From Amaurobius ferox (taxonomy: Eukaryota; Arthropoda; Arachnida; Araneae; Amaurobiidae): a DNA stretch of 64,000 nt. Position numbers and translations under genes: made by a program. Numbering within the stretch: the stretch's first letter is position 1; every line of letters starts with the position of its first letter. Of this stretch, positions 1 through 11,386 are shown piece after piece. The DNA is taken from assembly GCA_951213105.1 (NCBI GenBank), contig OX578144.1, positions 86,317,015 through 86,381,014 of the forward strand, in the 5' to 3' direction. The notes beneath the pieces are model-generated. The model searched no databases and was not told the origin of the DNA. It saw only the letters and a program-made list of their open reading frames with translations.

Positions 1-814
<814 letters not shown>

Positions 815-818
815 ATCA

Positions 819-2074
819 TTTTTAAATAGAGATTCTTTCTGTCAAGGCTACCGCTGAACCTACTGCATCATATGATAAACAATTCTACATGGTGATCTAG
901 AATATAGTGATTAATCTTATTTTGGTTAATTTTGTAGTGAAACATATTTTACACAACTTTTGTATGAATATTATTTATTTACTTTCCTTGTTGAATCTAA
1001 TTTTCAACGTTTCAAACGCTGTTGCCACTCCAAAAATAGTAATATTTAAATTATTGATTTCAACAATTAGACATTATTTATTCAGGGTTTCACTAAAATA
1101 TTACCTCTTTTCAAATGGCAAAAGCACTTTCAACAATGAATCATATTTTCATGGCAATAATGCTTGCATAACGCTATGTTTGTTTGTAAGGCTACTACAC
1201 AAGTGTAAAAAAAGTGCTTCTGAAGGCATCGACGATACATGAGTGGCAATAGACAGAGGGAGTAAATCCCGGGGCTTGGTGAGCAGTAGTATGGTGCAGG
1301 GTACACAGATGCTTTCGTACGCGCCGGCCGGGTTGAGTGGGCTCCGATTGAGCTCACGAAGTTGAACAATCTGGCAGTAGTAGTCAATGCTTAGGGGCCT
1401 GCGCAGCAGTCGATCATGAAAAGCTCGCGAAGCGAGCTCATCGACAGCCACCGAGTTGGAGGCAAAGCCTCACAACTCGCGAAGGTATTTACGAGGGTTG
1501 GTGAGCAGCAACCAGCCGGGGGAGAGCCCCTAGTCTATTGCACATGCTTCTCTACAGGGAAAAAAGAGCTCATTAAGCGAAATCGGTCGGTTAATAAGCA
1601 GACAGAAGGCGTAGCCCTCGGGTTCTAGGAGTTTGCGAGCATAACTCTGTTACCATTTCAAAATAAGTAATATTTACATTGATGATTTAAGCAAATAAAA
1701 CGCGTTTTTTTTTTGTCACTGTACAAAGAACAAGCGGGAAAATGTATAACTCGCGAAGCGAGATCATGAGTTGGTGAGTACAAGAGAATAAGAGATTGCC
1801 GCAACGGGCGATATCGTTTGCGTAACAGGCGGAAAGAATTAAATTCTGCAAGCTGCAGTGTGTAGAGGCGAAGACTCGTGAAGCGCGAAGTGAGGTACTC
1901 ACCTCGCGAAGTGACGTACGGTGTTGGTGAGCATCAGAGAACAGGGGGTAGAGCCCCATATTATTAAACAGAATTAGTGTAGCCATTGGCCATATCCTTT
2001 TAAAATAGAGATTTTCTATCAAGGCTAGAGGCGGATGTATGGCATCAAATAATTTGCAATTTACCATGATTATT
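819..2074 (+). repeat. Direct-repeat bounded block (unclassified)
   Basis: Two related segments of about 78 bp, at 819-897 and 1997-2074, flank this block in the same orientation. Both carry TAGAGATT, then CAAGGCTA, then a GCATCA motif and a final CAATT...ACATGGTGAT or ACCATGATTAT. A second pair (1018-1062 and 1646-1690) also matches, sharing CTGTTRCCA and AGTAATATTTA. The block therefore looks like a decayed tandem or composite repeat with internal duplication. Family unknown; no transposase or RT fragment was seen in it. Confidence 0.5.
1250..1990 (+). repeat. GC-rich island of short hairpins
   Basis: This island is much more GC-rich than its surroundings and is packed with tiny perfect hairpins: CTCGCGAAGCGAG at two sites, GGCAAAGCC, GGCGTAGCC, GGGGGAGAGCCCC and similar. 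The phrase TTGGTGAGCA or TTGGTGAGTA recurs at about 1275, 1498, 1771 and 1924, usually followed by a G-run and a matching C-run. A 70-aa open frame (1416-1628) runs through it but is probably incidental. Origin unknown. It could be a structured noncoding repeat, or foreign (bacterial-like) DNA. Confidence 0.45.
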
Positions 2075-2159
2075 TTAAATATATTGCCATGTGTCTCCTC
2101 TTGCTTTAGCTAAAATCGGATAGAAAATTCTATATTTTATAAAGTTTTGAAGTGAAAAA

Positions 2160-2462
2160 CGGGGCATTGGTATATTGAGGACTCTGGTATATTGAGCGCC
2201 GGTTTCAAAATCAAGAAGTAAACAACCACGTAGAGAACTGACATGAAGGATAAAATTAGCAGTTGCATGCTATCTTGAAGTAAAAATCAAAGGACGTGGT
2301 CAGTAAGATTGCCAGTTGTACGTCAATCTGGTATTAGAGTGTAGAGAATGCAGATTCCACTTAAACGATAAGAGGTTGCAATTCCGTCTTAGAAAATCAA
2401 AGGTAGATCTTCAGCTGACCTGCATGAATATGTGTCGTTTGATTCCCGAATTGAGGTGAAAG
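2160..2462 (+). repeat. Repeat D, copy 1 (LTR-retrotransposon leader-like)
   Basis: Diverged copy of the sequence at 19095-19350, same orientation. Shared landmarks in order are GAGCGCCGGTTTC / AAGCGCCGTTTTC, GATTGYCARTTG followed by ACGTCAAT, AATGCAGA, and a final CAGCTGA / CGGCTGATCAG block. The second copy lies just downstream of a primer-binding-site-like sequence, so this is probably a piece of an old LTR element. No intact frame remains. Confidence 0.55.
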
Positions 2463-3007
2463 ATTCTTTACAAAAGATTTGTAAATAACATAAACGTTTT
2501 CTAAAATTCCATTAATTTTAAGATCAGTTCAGTAGAAAAATTTTAAATGCATTTTTTTTCAAAAATGTAAAATGTTGCTAATTATCAAAAAATATATATT
2601 TAGTCACCACAACAAATTTGAAGAAGCTACGCTTACTAGTTACTTTGAAAAGTGTATCATACTAACGTAGTCTCAAAAATAATTGAACGGCAGTAACAAC
2701 AAAACTGCTGTAACTATCTATATTATTTATGAAATTTTTATTTTTATTTTATATATTAATTTAAATATGTGCATATGTGCATTTCAAAAAAGGAAATCTT
2801 ACTGTATCTTTATATTTAACTTAAAATCATTTCACCTCTCAAAATGTGCTTGATAAAATTGATTATAATATTGCAATAGGAAAATGTAACTTCATCCTAT
2901 TACGTAACACTCTGTATATAATGAGCTAAGCAATTCGAGTTTATACCTTTATTCTATTTTTATTTTTGTTATATATGAGTTTATATATAATATGGCTTTT
3001 TTCCCGC
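2463..3007. other. AT-rich stretch with nothing recognised
   Basis: No coding frame or repeat copy was identified. Sequence is AT-rich with short poly-A and poly-T runs. Confidence 0.45.
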
Positions 3008-3290
3008 GTGTCTTGCATTTAACAGAAGAATGTTCCAAACTTTACTGAAATGCTGCGAGTTGGTAAAATTTTCTTGCTTTGCAGGAGGAGATGGTTATAA
3101 ATAGGAAAGAACTCTCAGCGGGAATAAAATTTTCTTTCTTCCCTCGTAACAATTGTTTATTGGGTGATACTAAAAAGCGTTATGTCCTTCCTACCACCTG
3201 ATACAAAGAAAAACTCGATAAGTTTGTTTACGATTACCATTTTCAGGGTATCCTTAAAATTTTGAAGCTAAACAAAAACGCTATTTCCAG
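3008..3290 (+). repeat. Repeat F, copy 1 (unclassified)
   Basis: Member of a three-copy family (also 14560-14850 and 17935-18190, all plus strand). Shared landmarks are TTTAACAGAAGAATGTT, an ACTTTAYTGAAA block, AACTCTCAGYGGGAA, ATTGTTTATTGGGTGATAC, and GATACAAAGAAAAACT followed by AAGTTTGTTTACGA. All frames contain stops. Class unknown. Confidence 0.5.
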
Positions 3291-3965
3291 CTGCAACGCA
3301 ACACGGCTTCACGTGCAATTTGTATATAACTGAATTTGATTAAAGAATAACGTCAAATGGTAATTGGTTTTCAACTGGCAATGGATTTTCGTCTTACAAA
3401 TTCACACATATAAAATGAATTTACAGTCCATATTATGAGTCTGTAATAACATTTCCAGTCCAAATTTAGAATAAAATATTTGAAGGGAAAGGATATTGGT
3501 TATTAAATTTCCAACTATGACAGATATTTTAACAGATACTGTCATTAGAAAAGGCTTCCCTCTGTCTTTGAGTATAGGAATAACAAGACAGAATAGATCA
3601 AAACGTTCACTAAAATTATAGAATAGTTGTTTTTCATATATAGTAGAAATGACAATCGCGTTAATGGTTAAATGAAAAATAATCATCATTAATCACCTTA
3701 ACTCAGAACATAGAGTAATGATTCCCAACCAGCATGCCACGAAAATTTGCAAAATTTTGGGAAACAATACCAGCTTCCTATCCAATTTTTAATTGGGAAA
3801 AGCAATAAAATGTGTTTTAACTTTTAACATTAACTATTAATAAAAACATTGAACGTTTTCAAAAGTTTCACTCGGTCAGATATTCGCGTTATAGTCAAAA
3901 CTTAAGCAACGCGATGATATTTTGGAAGGCAAATTTTGTTTCAACGGAGAAGTTGTAAAGAACCT
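3291..3965. other. Stretch with nothing recognised
   Basis: Contains a 95-aa minus open frame (3402-3689) that is AT-driven and resembles no family I know. No repeat copy seen. Confidence 0.4.
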
Positions 3966-4042
3966 TGCTGTCTCAACCAGGAATCGAACCCTGCATCTCC
4001 GAACTGGTCAGCCGTCACTCTACCGTTGAACTATAAAAGTTA
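3966..4042 (-). other. tRNA-like pol III promoter remnant
   Basis: Read on the minus strand there is an A-box-like TAGTTCAACGGTAGAGTG and, about 35 nt on, a perfect B-box GGTTCGATTCC, spaced as in a tRNA. The acceptor ends and anticodon stem do not pair well, so this is not a functional tRNA. It is a degenerate tRNA copy or the head of an old tRNA-derived SINE. Confidence 0.5.
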
Positions 4043-4622
4043 TAAAATTCCAAACTCGTATCATTGAAGTGAACGCTACAAATTTCCGTAGCAACAAGTA
4101 ATACATTTGACAGTAAAGGACATTACCAGCACTTAATGGGATGCCAAAGAAAAATTAAAAAAAATCAGTGTAAGAATGGAAATTTGCCAAACCAGTTAAA
4201 ATTTATTTTTCTTAATCATATTAAGAATAAAATCTGATCATGAAACAATAGAATTTAACTCAATTTTTGTTCACTATTTTATGAAAATTTTAAGCCCTTT
4301 ATATGTCCGGAACCTCTTAACAGTAATTCACGCACAGTCACCGTTCTGGTAGAAAAGCTTTACCAGCAAAGCACGACCTTCAGTGACAGAGTCATGACAC
4401 TGACCTCAATGAGAACTGCATATGCTCCTCGTTTTTATCACAACTGTAATGTGCGGTACGTATGCCTAGTCTTAATTAGCATACCTTCAGAATAGAGGTG
4501 TGTTTCCGCGCGTGACCTAACGCTAATTTTTTCGTTCTTCGTTAAGCAAATTCCATGTTGGATTCGTCCATTGCAATCCATTGATACATTTTAAAAGTAT
4601 TTCTTTTCGCCAAACATTCCAT

Positions 4623-4644
4623 TATATATATATATATATATATA
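4623..4644. repeat. (TA)n microsatellite
   Basis: Short TA dinucleotide run ending in TACATATAA. Confidence 0.9.
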
Positions 4645-4779
4645 CATATAAATATTACATCAATCACATCTAAAAACTGACAATTGAGAATATACTCAAA
4701 GGCGCCAAGCTGCTCAGACAAGTACATTTCTATACAACTCAATAATTAGAAAAAGAAAAAAGAAGAATGACATTGTATC

Positions 4780-4885
4780 AAAATTTCGCCGGGGGGATTG
4801 TGACCCCCACTTCCCGGTTTAGCCAGCTTTATGTCATGACGACACTCCCGGAAGCGGATACAATGTCGCCAACCAAGTACATATA
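4780..4885 (+). repeat. Diverged partial copy of the Penelope-like inverted arm
   Basis: Matches the arm segment around 5110-5210 in the same orientation: GCCGGGGGGATTGTGACCCCC here versus GGCCGGGGGGAGTTGTGACC there, then a CCCGGTTTAGC... / CCCCGGTTAAGC block and ACACTCCCGGA. It shows the arm belongs to a repeat family that predates the fresh inverted pair. Confidence 0.6.
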
Positions 4886-5014
4886 CTGATACTTTAAATG
4901 TAAAAAAGAAAAAAGTTGAAAAACCTATACATTCCCTAACCTATACAAAGACTACGCGTTTTACTACATCCAAACAGAAACACAAAATACTACAAAAATG
5001 ACCCACATCCAATA

Positions 5015-5018
<4 letters not shown>

Positions 5019-5070
<52 letters not shown>
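5019..5070. repeat. (AT)n microsatellite
   Basis: TA dinucleotide run directly abutting the outer end of the left inverted arm. Confidence 0.95.
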
Positions 5071-5074
<4 letters not shown>

Positions 5075-5508
5075 CAAAAAGAAAAGAGGTATGGATGGAA
5101 ACAATGTACCAAAAGATGGCCGGGGGGAGTTGTGACCCCCTCACCCCGGTTAAGCATGCTTTACGTCGCGACAACACTCCCGGAGAGCCGGTACATTGCA
5201 AAAAGGAATACGAATGTATCAAAATGTAAGATGTAAATATACATCACACAGAAACAAATATAAGATATAATTGTCGAGATCCAGCCCTATCGAAATTCAT
5301 CCACAGTAAATGTTTGAAATATGTTAAAAAGTGTGTGATTAATGTTTGAAACATGTTCACAAGTATAAATTAACAAAATTACAAAGCTTCCACTTAAAGA
5401 AGAATTTAAATATTGACACATAATAGAACAATAATAACAAAGTCTATTTCCAAAACCATATACCTGAATGACAAACAATAGCATATTACATGCAGATGTA
5501 CATCCCAT
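5068..5508 (+). repeat. Left arm of 441-bp inverted repeat
   Basis: Reverse-complementary to 6061-6501 with no gap. Every stretch I compared is identical and the coordinate sums stay constant at 11569 from end to end. The arm begins TTGTCAAAAAG and ends at TACATCCCAT. It contains a GC-rich hairpin-prone core (GGCCGGGGGGAGTTGTGACC) and a small open frame that recurs in the other arm. Penelope-like elements can carry terminal repeats in inverted orientation, which fits the RT fragment between the arms. Confidence 0.9.
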
Positions 5509-6007
5509 TTTGGTAGCATATCCATGTGAAGAATATCAGATGGATTTTACTTTCTATCCACAACATTTAAAACTAACTGAAACTCCATATAATGTCAACA
5601 AAAGTCTTAATTTTCTGGATATAACGATATACAAGCAACCAGGAGGTTCTACTGGTTTCTGTTTGTACGATAAACGCAACGACTTCCACTTCAAAATCAA
5701 TTATATCATAAACTGGAACTCGTGTATGCACAAAAATGTTTTTAGAAATATTATACTGGGACAATTAATACGTAGTCAAAGAATAAACAGTAAAATGGAA
5801 GATCGATATTTATGCGATTATCGTTTCCTACAAAACACCATCTCACAGGGTTTTCCCAAGAATTTTTTAAGTGACATTATCTACAAGTTTTATAGAATAA
5901 CTGTAACCGAAAGTTACCGTTTATATTTAAATAGAACTGTTGGCAATATACATACTGGATTGTCACAGGTAAAGCGTGTGATAACTGATATGAGACCTCT
6001 TGAATAG
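5509..6007 (+). pseudogene. Penelope-like element RT C-terminal fragment
   Basis: An open frame of 179 codons starts inside the left arm (5468); only the part after about residue 15 is element-specific. It reads through the motif NFLDITIYK, then a KINYIINWNSCMHKNVF segment followed by GQLIRSQRI, and ends at a TAA/TAG-rich border at 6007. In Penelope-like reverse transcriptases the region after the YADD palm has an FLDLTIYK-type strand, a block of N and S residues with a conserved H, then G-x-L-I-R, so this is the thumb-side end of that RT. The palm catalytic motifs and any GIY-YIG endonuclease are absent, so the copy is 5'-truncated and non-autonomous. Family assignment is by motif recall; a DIRS-like or other RT is less likely. 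Confidence 0.6.
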
Positions 6008-6060
6008 GGTATGATGTATAATACGTTATAGCAAATTTGCATGGTCTTGTATTACACAAT

Positions 6061-6501
6061 ATGGGATGTACATCTGCATGTAATATGCTATTGTTTGTCA
6101 TTCAGGTATATGGTTTTGGAAATAGACTTTGTTATTATTGTTCTATTATGTGTCAATATTTAAATTCTTCTTTAAGTGGAAGCTTTGTAATTTTGTTAAT
6201 TTATACTTGTGAACATGTTTCAAACATTAATCACACACTTTTTAACATATTTCAAACATTTACTGTGGATGAATTTCGATAGGGCTGGATCTCGACAATT
6301 ATATCTTATATTTGTTTCTGTGTGATGTATATTTACATCTTACATTTTGATACATTCGTATTCCTTTTTGCAATGTACCGGCTCTCCGGGAGTGTTGTCG
6401 CGACGTAAAGCATGCTTAACCGGGGTGAGGGGGTCACAACTCCCCCCGGCCATCTTTTGGTACATTGTTTCCATCCATACCTCTTTTCTTTTTGACAATA
6501 T
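6061..6501 (-). repeat. Right arm of 441-bp inverted repeat
   Basis: Exact inverted partner of 5068-5508, beginning ATGGGATGTACATC and ending TTTTTGACAATAT. Absence of visible divergence between arms implies a recent insertion or gene conversion between arms. Confidence 0.9.
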
Positions 6502-6581
6502 TTTAATCCTCTTTTTAGTGCAGCTTTGCGCCTTTTAAGTGTGATTTCAGATGATTTTGTAATGTAGTATTTCACGGTGTT

Positions 6582-6587
<6 letters not shown>

Positions 6588-6620
<33 letters not shown>
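6588..6620. repeat. (AT)n microsatellite
   Basis: TA dinucleotide run just beyond the Penelope-like unit. Confidence 0.95.
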
Positions 6621-6623
<3 letters not shown>

Positions 6624-6629
6624 GAATCC

Positions 6630-7255
6630 GACAAGCCAAAGTGATGTAAATGTTTCTGTAGAAAGTCGTGGCAAGACTTGAGCCGGAAGTTAGCCACTCC
6701 CACAGCTCTATGGAGTGAGAACAGGACAGGCTTCCTTAACAAAGAAGCACGAATTTTTCCCCTTGCAAAATCCTTTTAAAATTTTTGTCGAAAGGAGTCA
6801 ATTTACAGTTTAACAAGCTTTTTAACAGTGTGATAGTCCAAAGTCGGGCAAGGTTGCTGTAAGTTTGAACCAGTCTTAGCCAGTTTGTCCGCCAGGTCAT
6901 TACCAGGGATATCGCAGTGACTGGGGATACACTGCAGAACGATTCGACGTCCCTCCTCCAAAAGAGCATTAATAGCCATCTGAGAGTGAATTGTTGGTAA
7001 CTTGTGAGTCAATGAAGATTACAATGTTATACTCTCTTCCCTTGCCAATTTCGCCAAGTGCCAAAGACATAGCTGCCACCTCACCATTGTAACTGTTACA
7101 GAATTCTCCCATAGCTTTGCTCAGCCTGAAACATTTAGAATATACAACCGCACCAGCATTTTAATGGCATCCATAGCAGATCCATTAGTATATATATGTA
7201 ATCAATTTGATCAGGGGTATCGCTCTTCAATAGTAGCAAGGACAGCCATCCTAAT
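6630..7255 (-). pseudogene. Non-LTR retrotransposon RNase H fragment
   Basis: On the minus strand, starting near 7250, broken frames spell the RNase H module of a LINE. There is an IYTNGSA motif (normally IYTDGSA), then a GEVAAMSLALGEIGKG-type segment around the catalytic Glu, IVIFIDS (the second Asp strand), and in the clearest frame (6803-7012) IPSHCDIPGNDLADKLAKTG, the C-terminal His/Asp region. Several frame changes and stops make it dead. The first Asp is replaced by Asn in the visible reading. The RT that should precede it is missing: an AT microsatellite sits there. RNase H-bearing LINEs include I, LOA and R1-like clades; I cannot choose among them. It is not part of the Jockey copies at 47-55 kb, which lack RNase H. 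Confidence 0.8.
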
Positions 7256-7257
7256 TT

Positions 7258-7282
7258 CAGTATATATATATATATATATATA

Positions 7283-7347
<65 letters not shown>
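7258..7347. repeat. (AT)n microsatellite
   Basis: Interrupted TA run truncating the LINE RNase H fragment on its 5' side. Confidence 0.95.
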
Positions 7348-7348
<1 letters not shown>

Positions 7349-7659
7349 GAGCGTTACCCTCATATATATATTCTATGCATTTTTTATGTTTTAAAACAAA
7401 AAATTAAACTATTTTGAGTGACAAATATTTTTAATAACAAATCAAAGTATTTTCATTTCAAGTTAAATGGTAAATGTATGTTTTGTTAGAGGTTTTTATG
7501 TGTCCAGTTTAAATAAGTAGTCACATTGACCACACACGGATTGATTAAATTCGGCGTTGTCTTCGACTGAAATATGATTTCCAAAACAGCAATTCTTATG
7601 CGCAAACGTGGATTGGGGAGTATTTTCCGTTAGGGTGGTTGCATTAAGAAAACTTTTAC

Positions 7660-7661
<2 letters not shown>

Positions 7662-7707
<46 letters not shown>
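7662..7707. repeat. (AT)n microsatellite
   Basis: TA dinucleotide run. The flanking 7348-7661 and 7708-8035 are AT-rich with nothing recognised. Confidence 0.95.
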
Positions 7708-7712
<5 letters not shown>

Positions 7713-8035
7713 TTTATTTATATTCAACGTTTTACCATCTAATTATCGTCCCCTAAAATCGTTGATGTTTCTTAACATTAAAACATTAAAAGCTATATTC
7801 TTACGGATACTATAGAATATTTAAAAAAAAAACGATCTGCTACAGTATTAAACACATATATGTAAAACAATGCAAAACAATTAACCAAAAAATACTTTAC
7901 TAAATAAATGCTTATATTTCGTCATAAATTTTAATAGCATAAATAAAGTTATTTTTGTCAGTTCATTATATTAAGGTATAAAAAGTGCAATATGGCAAAC
8001 GTACGAGAAATGGGTGTTGGAATTTGAAAATATAC

Positions 8036-8060
8036 ACATACATATATATATATATATATA
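8036..8060. repeat. (AT)n microsatellite
   Basis: Short TA run inside otherwise unremarkable sequence (8061-8280). Confidence 0.9.
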
Positions 8061-8284
8061 TCACGGATCGCAAATTGCAGTGTAGCACAACATTAGTGGG
8101 GGTGGAGGCCCAGCAGGATAAAATATTTTTGCCACACTGTGCGGACATTAGAATAAAGATCATTTATGATTTATTTAAAGATCATTCTGTTCTGGAAAAT
8201 ACAGAAGGTTTTGAAACATCTGAAAGGGAAAAGTGTTCATTTCATGATGTGTACATGGAATAGGAAAAATGCATATGGAAGACA

Positions 8285-9405
8285 GCAGCCACCTTTTTGA
8301 AAGGTGTCAGTACGGGATATGTCCACCGTAAAGTACGATGCAGCATTTCACACGTCTTGACATGCTTTGCACAGCATTATCCAGCAGCTGTTGAGGCAAG
8401 TTATCCTACTCCTCTGTCAGTGCACGGATGAGGGTGTTCTTGTTTGTTGTAGGATATTTTCGACAAAAAAGTCGCCTACCCAAAGCATCCCACACATTTT
8501 CAATGGGGTTTAGATCTGGGTAACGTGCTGGTCATACGAGGCATTGAATTCCCTTGCTGACTAGACAATACTGAACAGCGAGTGTTCGATGGCATGGAGC
8601 TTTGTCGTCCATGGAACCCAATGTATCACAGACAGCACTACGGAAAAGGTGAACTTGAAGCAGTAGAACATCATCAATGTATCGATGGCTAGAAATAGCC
8701 CCAGTTGCAACCACATGTAGGGGGTGTGCGGCCATTGATCATGATGCCGACTCACACCATAATACTGCATGTCGGATATAGGTCCCTTGCCGGGATATTT
8801 TCTGGAAGATAAGTAGTACCACTCTCACGTCAGATCATTTGGCGTCTACAATCCGATGACTGACTGAACCTACTCTCATCTGACAATAGTACACAAGCCC
8901 AGTTCTGTTCGGTCCAATTGCGATGCTCACAATACCATTGCAAACATCGGTAAAGAACAGTCTGGACAATGGGACACGCACAACAGGTCTGCGGGCGTAT
9001 AGTCATCCTTCTCCCAAACATCTAGATGCAGTTTTTCGGAAGTTCCGCTGTCCTGTGATAGCAAGAAACTGATTTGCCACCTGCTGAGCTGTTATGCACC
9101 TGCGCCGGTCCCTTTTTGCCGATAGGACACTGTACCTGTTCTAGAAGGCGTCGTACTTCAAACAAAACTATCCCGTAACGCTTAATACAGATTCTAGTTG
9201 TTTTAAATGCTTGCTATAGCCGTGAAATAACGCTGTGCGCGATGTCAAACTCCCTGGCAACATCTGTTATTTCTCACCCTACTTCGATATTTCCAATAAT
9301 ATAGCCACGTATAAAATTAGCTAAGTGATATCGGGAAGAAATACCGAAAATTTCAATTTCGTCAAATAAATCTTTCCGTAAAACTTTCACTTGGAGCAAC
9401 AAGTG
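8285..9405 (-). pseudogene. Tc1-like (Tc1/mariner) transposase, decayed
   Basis: Read on the minus strand from about 9400, the sequence follows a Tc1-type transposase almost end to end. The N-terminal paired-like helix-turn-helix includes ANFIRG...IIGNIEVG and EFDIAHSVISR. An AKRDRRR basic stretch and an ITAQQVANQF motif follow. The DDE core shows the second region as NWACVLLSDESRFSQSSDCR, where the Asp in SDESRF is the first catalytic Asp. The C-terminal catalytic region reads DLNPIENVWDALGRRLF. At least three in-frame stops and several frame changes separate these blocks, so it is inactive. Length matches the usual 340 aa. TIRs are not clear: the N-terminal side is swallowed by a tandem duplication. 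Confidence 0.88.
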
Positions 9406-9884
9406 TCCACACGAGTCAAATCATTTAAATCTTTTACCAGCTCTATCACTTGACTAACAGGCGTGGAAATGACAAATTTGGATACGCACACCTTGTCTTA
9501 CTGTAGCCCGCACTTATTCCAGTTTTCCACATTTTGCTTCCTTTCATTCTGTGGTTGCTATGGGTGATAGTGTCATCTGTCCCTAGCAAATGTCCACGTA
9601 TAAAATTAGCTAAGTGATATCGGGAAGAAATACCGAAAATTTCAATTTCGTCAATTAAATCTTTCCGTAAAATTTTACTTGGAGCAACAAGTGTCCACAC
9701 GAGTCAAATCATTTAAATCTTTTACCAGCTCTATCACTTGACTAACAGGCGTGGAAATGACAAATTTGGATACGCACACCTTGTCTTACTGTAGCCCGCA
9801 CTTATTCCAGTTTTCCACATTTTGCTTCCTTTCATTTTGTGGTTGCTATGGGTGATAGTGTCATCTGTCCCTAGCAAATGTCCA
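9305..9884. repeat. Tandem duplication, unit about 289 bp, two copies
   Basis: 9305-9593 is repeated as 9594-9884 with very few differences (for example AAAACTTTCACTTGG versus AAAATTTTACTTGG, and ATTCTGTGG versus ATTTTGTGG). The unit contains the first codons of the Tc1-like transposase and about 200 bp upstream of it, so the duplication arose after the transposon inserted. Confidence 0.93.
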
Positions 9885-9893
9885 GCAGTGCAT

Positions 9894-9934
9894 ATATATA
9901 TATATATATATATACGTGTGTGTGTGTGTGTGTG
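9894..9934. repeat. (TA)n(TG)n compound microsatellite
   Basis: TA run followed by a TG run, ending right at the CAGGGTG terminus of the next element. Confidence 0.93.
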
Positions 9935-10822
9935 CAGGGTGCTCCAAAACATTGACCTCGACCTTTATTCCTCAAATATTGATTTTAGACATCTACAATA
10001 AATTACAAAGTTGCGTAGAAAAAGATGCAGAATTATATGAAATCGATTAAAATTCTCAGGGGAATTAAATTTTTATATATACAAAATTTAAATTTACAAA
10101 AACATTTCAAATCAGTAAAATGTGCCCCATACACTAATAAGGTGATGTACAAAATTTCGGCATTTTATCATAAAACTCCCAGAGATACGAGAAGCCAAAA
10201 TAATGACTTAAACCACTAATCGATGCATCGACATGGGTTCTCAGAGGAGAAAAATCATGTCTGCAGATCGAGTTTCACGGGTTATACACAAATTACGAAA
10301 TAAAACACTGATTACATAAATAAGTAATAATTTTGCTATTTATTGGTACAAAGGTATCTACACTGCGTAGAAATAATAATTTTACACAAAGATTACAAAG
10401 CTTGTTTAAAATGCTTTCCATCCATGCCAAAGATTCAATAAATATAAGAGGCAGATATTATTTGCCTATGATGTATTACTGAGTTGAGTCATTTGCACTC
10501 TTGTTGTAAACATTTACATTCTAATTTTTGATTAATCACTCACCAACTTTGTTTAAACATATCTCTGGAACTTTTTATGATAACATGCTGAAATTTTGTA
10601 CATCACATTATCAGTGTATGGGACGCATTTTACTCATTGGAAATGTACTGGGGCCTTATAAAAATTTAAATTTTATATTTCTTCAAATTTAATCCCCTGA
10701 AATTTTTTTTCGATTTCGTAAAATTCTGTACCATTTTTTACGCAACACTGTAATTTATTATGTATGTCTAAGACCAATGTTTAAAGAATAAAAGCCGAGG
10801 TCAATGTTTTTTGGGCATCCTG
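9935..10822. mobile_element. Foldback element with CAGGGTG termini (mariner-like MITE)
   Basis: The ends are inverted: CAGGGTGCTCC...ACATTGACCTCG on the left, and CGAGGTCAATG...GGGCATCCTG on the right. Complementarity continues inward for about 250 bp on each side with moderate divergence (for example ATGTACAAAATTTCGGC against GCTGAAATTTTGTACAT). Termini of the CAGGGTG type are common in mariner-like elements. The right end is followed by TA as expected for a TA target duplication; the left TA is lost in a TG microsatellite. No transposase is seen in the roughly 350-bp centre. Confidence 0.7.

Positions 10823-10913
<91 letters not shown>
10823..10913. repeat. (AT)n microsatellite
   Basis: TA run starting immediately at the right terminus of the foldback element. 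Confidence 0.95.
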
Positions 10914-10917
<4 letters not shown>

Positions 10918-10971
10918 CGAAAACACAGAATATATAGTTTTAAATTTAGATGGTGCTATTAAAGACTACAT

Positions 10972-11330
10972 TTTTAATATTTTACAACATAGTTGAAAAG
11001 TGTTTATGACTTTGTTCATTCATTCTGTCTGTCTGTCCGTCTGTCTGTCTGTCTGTCTGTTTGTCCGTTAGCACGATAACTGCCGTAAAAATGTGTTTAT
11101 AAAAATGATATTTTAGTATGCTTTTCAGACGGTCTGTAGGACCTAGGGGAATATAAATAAATCATATAAACCAATTAGTTTTTTATTGAATCCGAGTTGA
11201 AAAAATGAAATACATTGAACCCTAGGGGACCTAATTTTAGGATATATTCACATTATCCCATAAAATATATATAAGAAATTTCAGTAAAATGTGCTAGGTA
11301 GTTTTTTAATTAAAAATTATTTAATATAGG
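10972..11330 (+). mobile_element. Family C element, head only (C1)
   Basis: Carries the family C head: an imperfect hairpin (TTTTACAACATAGTTGAAAAG), then TTTATGACTTTGTTCATT, a TCTG repeat, and GCACGATAACTGCCGTAAAAA. The body stops near 11330; the remainder is missing. It faces copy C2 head-outward, so together they form a long inverted pair. Confidence 0.82.
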
Positions 11331-11386
11331 AAGAAAAACGAATTCAATTAAATTCTGACTTTTGCAATATCCTCCAGAAAGAAAAC

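Noticed and set aside
1416..1628. 70-codon frame through the hairpin island
   Set aside because: Composition is driven by the hairpin repeats; no recognisable family.
3966..4042. Functional tRNA gene
   Set aside because: A and B boxes are present but acceptor and anticodon stems do not pair, so only a tRNA-like remnant is called.
5068..6501. Hammerhead ribozyme in the Penelope-like arms
   Set aside because: Known in this class of element, but I could not find the CTGANGA and GAAA core motifs in the arms.
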